Assembly (NCBI GenBank): GCA_027625915.1
Contig: JANTQA010000029.1
Coordinates: forward strand, 6,076,001-6,140,000
Reading direction: 5' to 3'
Length of the DNA stretch: 64,000 nt
DNA from: Anaeramoeba flamelloides
Lineage: Eukaryota > Metamonada > Anaeramoebidae
The position numbers were made by a program, and so were the translations under genes. Under the pieces are notes generated by a model, which had not been told where the DNA came from, made no database searches, and worked only from the letters and a program-made list of their open reading frames with translations. This document shows positions 60,131 through 64,000 of the stretch, one piece after another. Positions within the stretch are counted from its first letter, which is position 1; each line of letters begins with the position of its first letter.

Positions 60131-61105
60131 ATTTGAAAAAAAAAATTATTCTCTAAAGTAAAAAAAAATTCAAAAAATAATTGATATTAAACTAGATTCC
60201 AAACTTTTGGACACAGTTTAAACAGTTGAAAGAACATCATTACTATACTTTAAATTCAAATTGGAAATATTTTGATTTTACAAACAATTTCATTTTTTGT
60301 CTTTTTTGTTTTGTTTTCATTTCCTTTTTTGCAGTTACGTAATCTGTTTCGTTAGATCTCGAAATTTTTTTTGATGACGATAGAAGGTTAGTGTTGAGTT
60401 TTTTAAATTGGAAAATCAAATACAATTGGTAGATGGTATCTTAACATTTGATCGATCAACAATTGTTGGTGAAATTTCAACAAATTTACCAATACATTTT
60501 TTGTTCCACTCGTTTCATTATTTTGGACACACCTGTTTTTATTTTTGAGTTTTAAATTTTTTTCTTTTATTTGGATGAAAATGATTACTTATAAAAACAT
60601 TAATACCTTGTAACTTAAATGTTGTTTTATATTAGGTTTGGGAAAATACAAAAAATTAGGTTTTTTTTGCCTATTTTTGATTTTGGGTGTGTCCAAATTT
60701 TTGGAACGGGGTTTAGATCTCTGATTTTATTTTTTTTTCTAAAAAAAAATAAAGCAAAAAATAAAAAAAAACAAGTAAAATGAAATGTAAAAATTATTTG
60801 AATAATCATTTATGATAAATAAGAGTAAAAACCAGAATAAAGACAGAAAAAAAAAATAAAAATAAAAATTCAAATCGATATTGACCTTAAACCAAATTAA
60901 GAAATTAGAAAAAAAAATAAAATTTTAATATAATATAATATTATATAATATAATATAATATGATATAATATAAGAGAATATAAGAGAATATAATATAAAG
61001 ATATAATTAAAATTCAAATTTAAATTCACATTTATAAAAAACTAATTTTTTTGAAAAATATAAAAAAAAAATTAAAAAAAAAAAATTCATAAAGAGACAT
61101 TTGGA
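60131..61105. other. 3' flank of eIF3b, no gene seen
   Basis: AT-rich DNA with a TATAA-type tandem run at about 60930-61000 (ATATAATATAATATAATAT). No supported gene. Confidence 0.55.
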
Positions 61106-63611
61106 TTAATCTTCGTCTGAATAATACCCGACAATATTTTGTCTATGTTCTCTTTCCTTTTCCCTTTGAAGTTTTTTTGCTTTAAGATATTGATTCCATT
61201 TGTCGATTTTTTCAAGTCTTTCACGGTCTTGAGAATTGTGCTTTCGGCCAACTCTTTTTTGATCTAAGGTTTGATATTTTTTTATTGTTTTATCAAGATT
61301 TTGATTAATTTTTTTTGTTTCTTTCAAAGTTAATCGTGTTGGTAGTCTGGGTCTCCATGAGGTTGATCGTAAATCGCGTCTAGTTTCTGTTGTCAATTTC
61401 ATTCCTTGGAAAGACCAAATTGTGAATTTATCACGAGTATTGGTAACAAAGTATCTTCCTGTGGGGTCCCAATAGACTTCGTCGAAGGTGGAGTCTGAAA
61501 CATTAATTTTTTCTTCAAGCTCTGCGTCGAAGACTGTGATTTCGTTTGACCTTGTCGCGAGAATCAAAAAGAATCTTCCACGGGGGCTCCATTTGATCGT
61601 GTCAGCGTTTTTGGGGAGTTCGAATGATGCTATTAACTTTGAAAATTTTGTTGAAATTCCCTTGCCCGTCTTTTTTTTGTTATAGTTGACTCGATATATC
61701 CGAAGTAACGAGCCGCGCTCTTCTCGTGTAATGACCGCGAATCGCTGTCCTCTGGGTTCCCATTGGAAATGTTCCAAGAGGCCATTGCCGAGGTCAATTG
61801 TTTCCATTGGCGCAGACTTTGTTAAGGTGTTGAAAAGCGTGATCCACGCGCCGACATCCAATTTGCCACCTTTCGATTTTTTGATCATGTGCACCGCAAG
61901 GCAATTGCCGCTTGGGTGCCAATAGAACTCACACCCAGAGACAGAGAAAAAGTTTTGCTCTCTCATCAAGACCTTGGATGGCACCTGATAGATCCCGACT
62001 TTGATCGGATCGGTGCTGCTCACTGAAGTGGTGGCGTACGCCAGTAAGTTTCTTCCCTTTGCAAAGGAGATTTTGTCGACCAATTTGACTTCAATACCCC
62101 TTCTGCCTAGCAGGGAGAAGCTTGGCGTTTCGTAAATACGAATTACATTATCGACACATTTGGCAAAAAATCGATCGTCGTGTGACCATGTAAATTCATC
62201 AAAATCCTGTTGACCCTCAATTGGCTTCCCTTTGAACCAACGGAATTTGTTATATTTATTCAAATCCCAAACACATGTGTTAGGCTTCCCAAAGCTTGTT
62301 TCATTTTTGTTATATGAAACCAAATAATTCTCCTTGGGCGAAAATTGGAAATGAGTGACGCCTGGGTGGAAAGCGGAATGTAATTCAACAAACTCTGGCC
62401 CTCCAAATAATACTATTTCCTTCCCCTGTGAAAACAATTGGTTAGTATTGGATTCCCAGAAGGAAGGGTTTTTTTTGCCCTTTTCTTTTTCTTGTTCCTT
62501 TTCCTTTTCCTTTTCCTTTTCTTTTTCTTTTTCTTTTTCCTTTTCTTTTTCTGTTTTTTGTTCTTCGTCATCCTCATCAATTGCGTTTATGTCCTTTTTA
62601 GGCAAATATTCTTCTTCCTCTTCGGGGTAAAATTCATCAACAATGGCTACCAAAAATCTACCCAGGGGAGACCATTCGACAGTTAAAAAATCTAAGTCAA
62701 CATATGCCACAGGTGGTAATTTCTTTTCTAATAAATCAACTAAAAAGACCTCGACTCGATCACCATACGAAACCATTAATTGGTCATAATCTAAGCTATC
62801 AAAAATCCATTGATTTAATACTTTTGGATCAAAATATTCGGGATATTTTGGTTCCATGAACTCATTTGGGTATTGCTTTAAATCTTCGAGTTCAGAATAA
62901 TCTACACATCTGAAGGTATGCTTTGCATCTAATTTCTTTCCCTCCAATTTTTTTTTGGCTTGTTGGGCTTCTTTTCCTGAAACAAACTCAACAATGGCTC
63001 CTCCTGTGGAATTTCCTTTTTCGTCAACAAATATTTCGACTCCATCTTTAACGAGTTTTCCTGCCTAAGTTGGTTTGGTGGAATTAAGTTTTTCATGAAA
63101 TGATTAGGTTTTTGAATTTTTTTGTTTTTTATTATTATTTAGGATATTATATGGAGAGATTAAATTTTTCATTAAAAAAAACAAAAAGAGATAATCAAAT
63201 TGTTTGTTTGTTTGGTATAAAAAAAAAAGGAAAAAGTAAATTATGTAATTAAAAAGAAAATTTGAAAAAAAGCTTTTTTTGATTTTAAAAAAGTAAATTG
63301 TTTTTTTTTGGTTTTTTTTTTCCAAGGCAAATTACCGAACCACAAAAAAAAAAAAAAATAAAAGAAAAAAGGAATACACTTACTTGTGGAAAAACTTTGG
63401 CTGACAAAACTAGTTTTAATTTTGGAACAAACTTTGCTGGTGCTACTGGTAAACCTACAACCAAAAGAAAAGATGAAAGATCTTCATTTTTTTTAAAGGT
63501 AGGTCTGTAATCTGGTAGTTTTTTTAATTCGTTTTTTAATTTTCTAATCTCTTTTTTAGTTGAGTCTTTTTTTGAGGAATGCTCTATTGACCTTCCAAAT
63601 AAACCGCTCAT
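61106..63611 (-). CDS. EIF3B: Eukaryotic translation initiation factor 3 subunit B
   Basis: Two minus-strand exons, 63611-63384 and 63064-61106, joined in phase 0 across a 319-bp intron, give 728 residues (family about 690-810). It opens MSGLFGRSIEHSS. Residues about 47-130 form the RRM (SSFLLVVGLPVAP..., KDGVEIFVDEKGNSTGGAIV, EFVSGKEAQQAKKKLEGKKL). The beta-propeller follows (LTVEWSPLGRFLVAIVDEF; WSPRGRFFLILATR; YWDPTGRYFVTNTRDKFTIW). The basic C-terminal helix (LEKIDKWNQYLKAKKLQREK) then binds eIF3i/eIF3g in known complexes, and the protein ends YYSDED. eIF3b is the scaffold of eIF3 on the 40S subunit, in the cytoplasm. A Lys/Glu repeat (EKEKEKEK...) is inserted at about residues 235-270, in a propeller loop, and is unlike most orthologues. 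The start is chosen at MSGLF since the frame upstream is Phe-rich. Confidence 0.95.
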
Positions 63612-64000
63612 TATTTCACTATATTTTTTTAAAAAGTAAGTAAAAATTAAAAAAAATAAAATGTTCAAACTTTATCTTGTAAGATATTTGAGACTGGTTT
63701 GAACAAAATTAAGAGATAACATATCTATGAGAATGTTTATTTGATCCAAGTGTTGGTTTTCAAGAATAAAATCCATTAATTATAAAAATCCAAAAACACT
63801 TTTGAAAAAGATTCACATGAAGGACAAAATAATCGCTTGGTCACAATCTCTCCAAACCCCACTTACTGGAGATCTCTTGATTTTTATTTACAGTGTGGAT
63901 TTTTAAAAGCCACATTATATAAACAAAACAAGTCTCATAATATAAGTGTATTCGGAATCATGATACTTTCAAAATGAAAAATATTGGATTTGACTCCACA
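63612..64000. other. 5' flank of eIF3b, window end
   Basis: No supported gene. A slightly more GC-rich part at about 63810-63890 has a short frame (MKDKIIAWSQSLQTPLTG) without clear continuation; it could be the edge of a gene outside the window. Confidence 0.4.

Noticed and set aside
61488-62686. Plus-strand frames opposite eIF3b
   Set aside because: Reverse shadows of a strongly conserved minus-strand gene.

Overview
The window looks like nuclear DNA of a free-living, AT-rich protist. Genes are intron-bearing with GT-AG junctions and use ordinary stop codons. Proteins carry long Lys/Glu, Asn and Ser/Glu low-complexity runs, and intergenic DNA is very AT-rich and full of small repeats. This style fits amoeboid protists such as Anaeramoeba, but nothing here fixes the species.

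Seven genes can be supported. From left to right: (1) a disordered, charged protein at 1549-3025 or slightly beyond, split by a poly-A frameshift; (2) a giant protein of about 2,800 residues at 6139-14527, with TPR-like helices and a possible CHAT/separase-like C-terminus, split by two homopolymer frameshifts; (3) a BRSK/SAD/AMPK-related kinase at 22972-33612 in five exons, whose third intron is 7.25 kb; (4) a MIT-domain protein at 35476-37069 in four exons; (5) on the minus strand, a secreted BPI/LBP-family lipid-binding protein at 41755-46569 in three exons, with a 3.2 kb intron; (6) a Ser/Glu-rich SANT-domain protein at 54325-56142 with the MIS18BP1/KNL2-type motif after the SANT domain; (7) on the minus strand, eIF3b at 61106-63611 in two exons. 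The genes do not form an operon or an obvious pathway. They are a kinase, a centromere-type SANT protein, a translation factor, a membrane-traffic adaptor and a lipid-binding secreted protein.

The rest is a graveyard of small DNA elements. There is one transposase-bearing, TTAA-flanked, Kolobok-like element (19871-22272). There are several MITE families: TA-flanked CAGTG types at 18585, 37288 and 53235; a TTAA-flanked family at 45546 and 48900; and a family with GGGCCC-containing ends at 49633 and 51751. There is a foldback at 17754 and a recurrent palindromic hairpin at 16.88, 24.64, 25.14 and 25.96 kb. A tRNA-derived SINE (48988-49367) has a poly-A tail and 15 bp target duplications and lies inside a MITE.

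The least expected observations are the giant intron between the N-lobe and C-lobe of the kinase, which holds hairpins and a possible gene relic; the nested SINE-in-MITE; the MIS18BP1-like motif in a protist; and the pattern in which coding frames break only at long A tracts. I saw no rRNA, true tRNA gene or CRISPR array.
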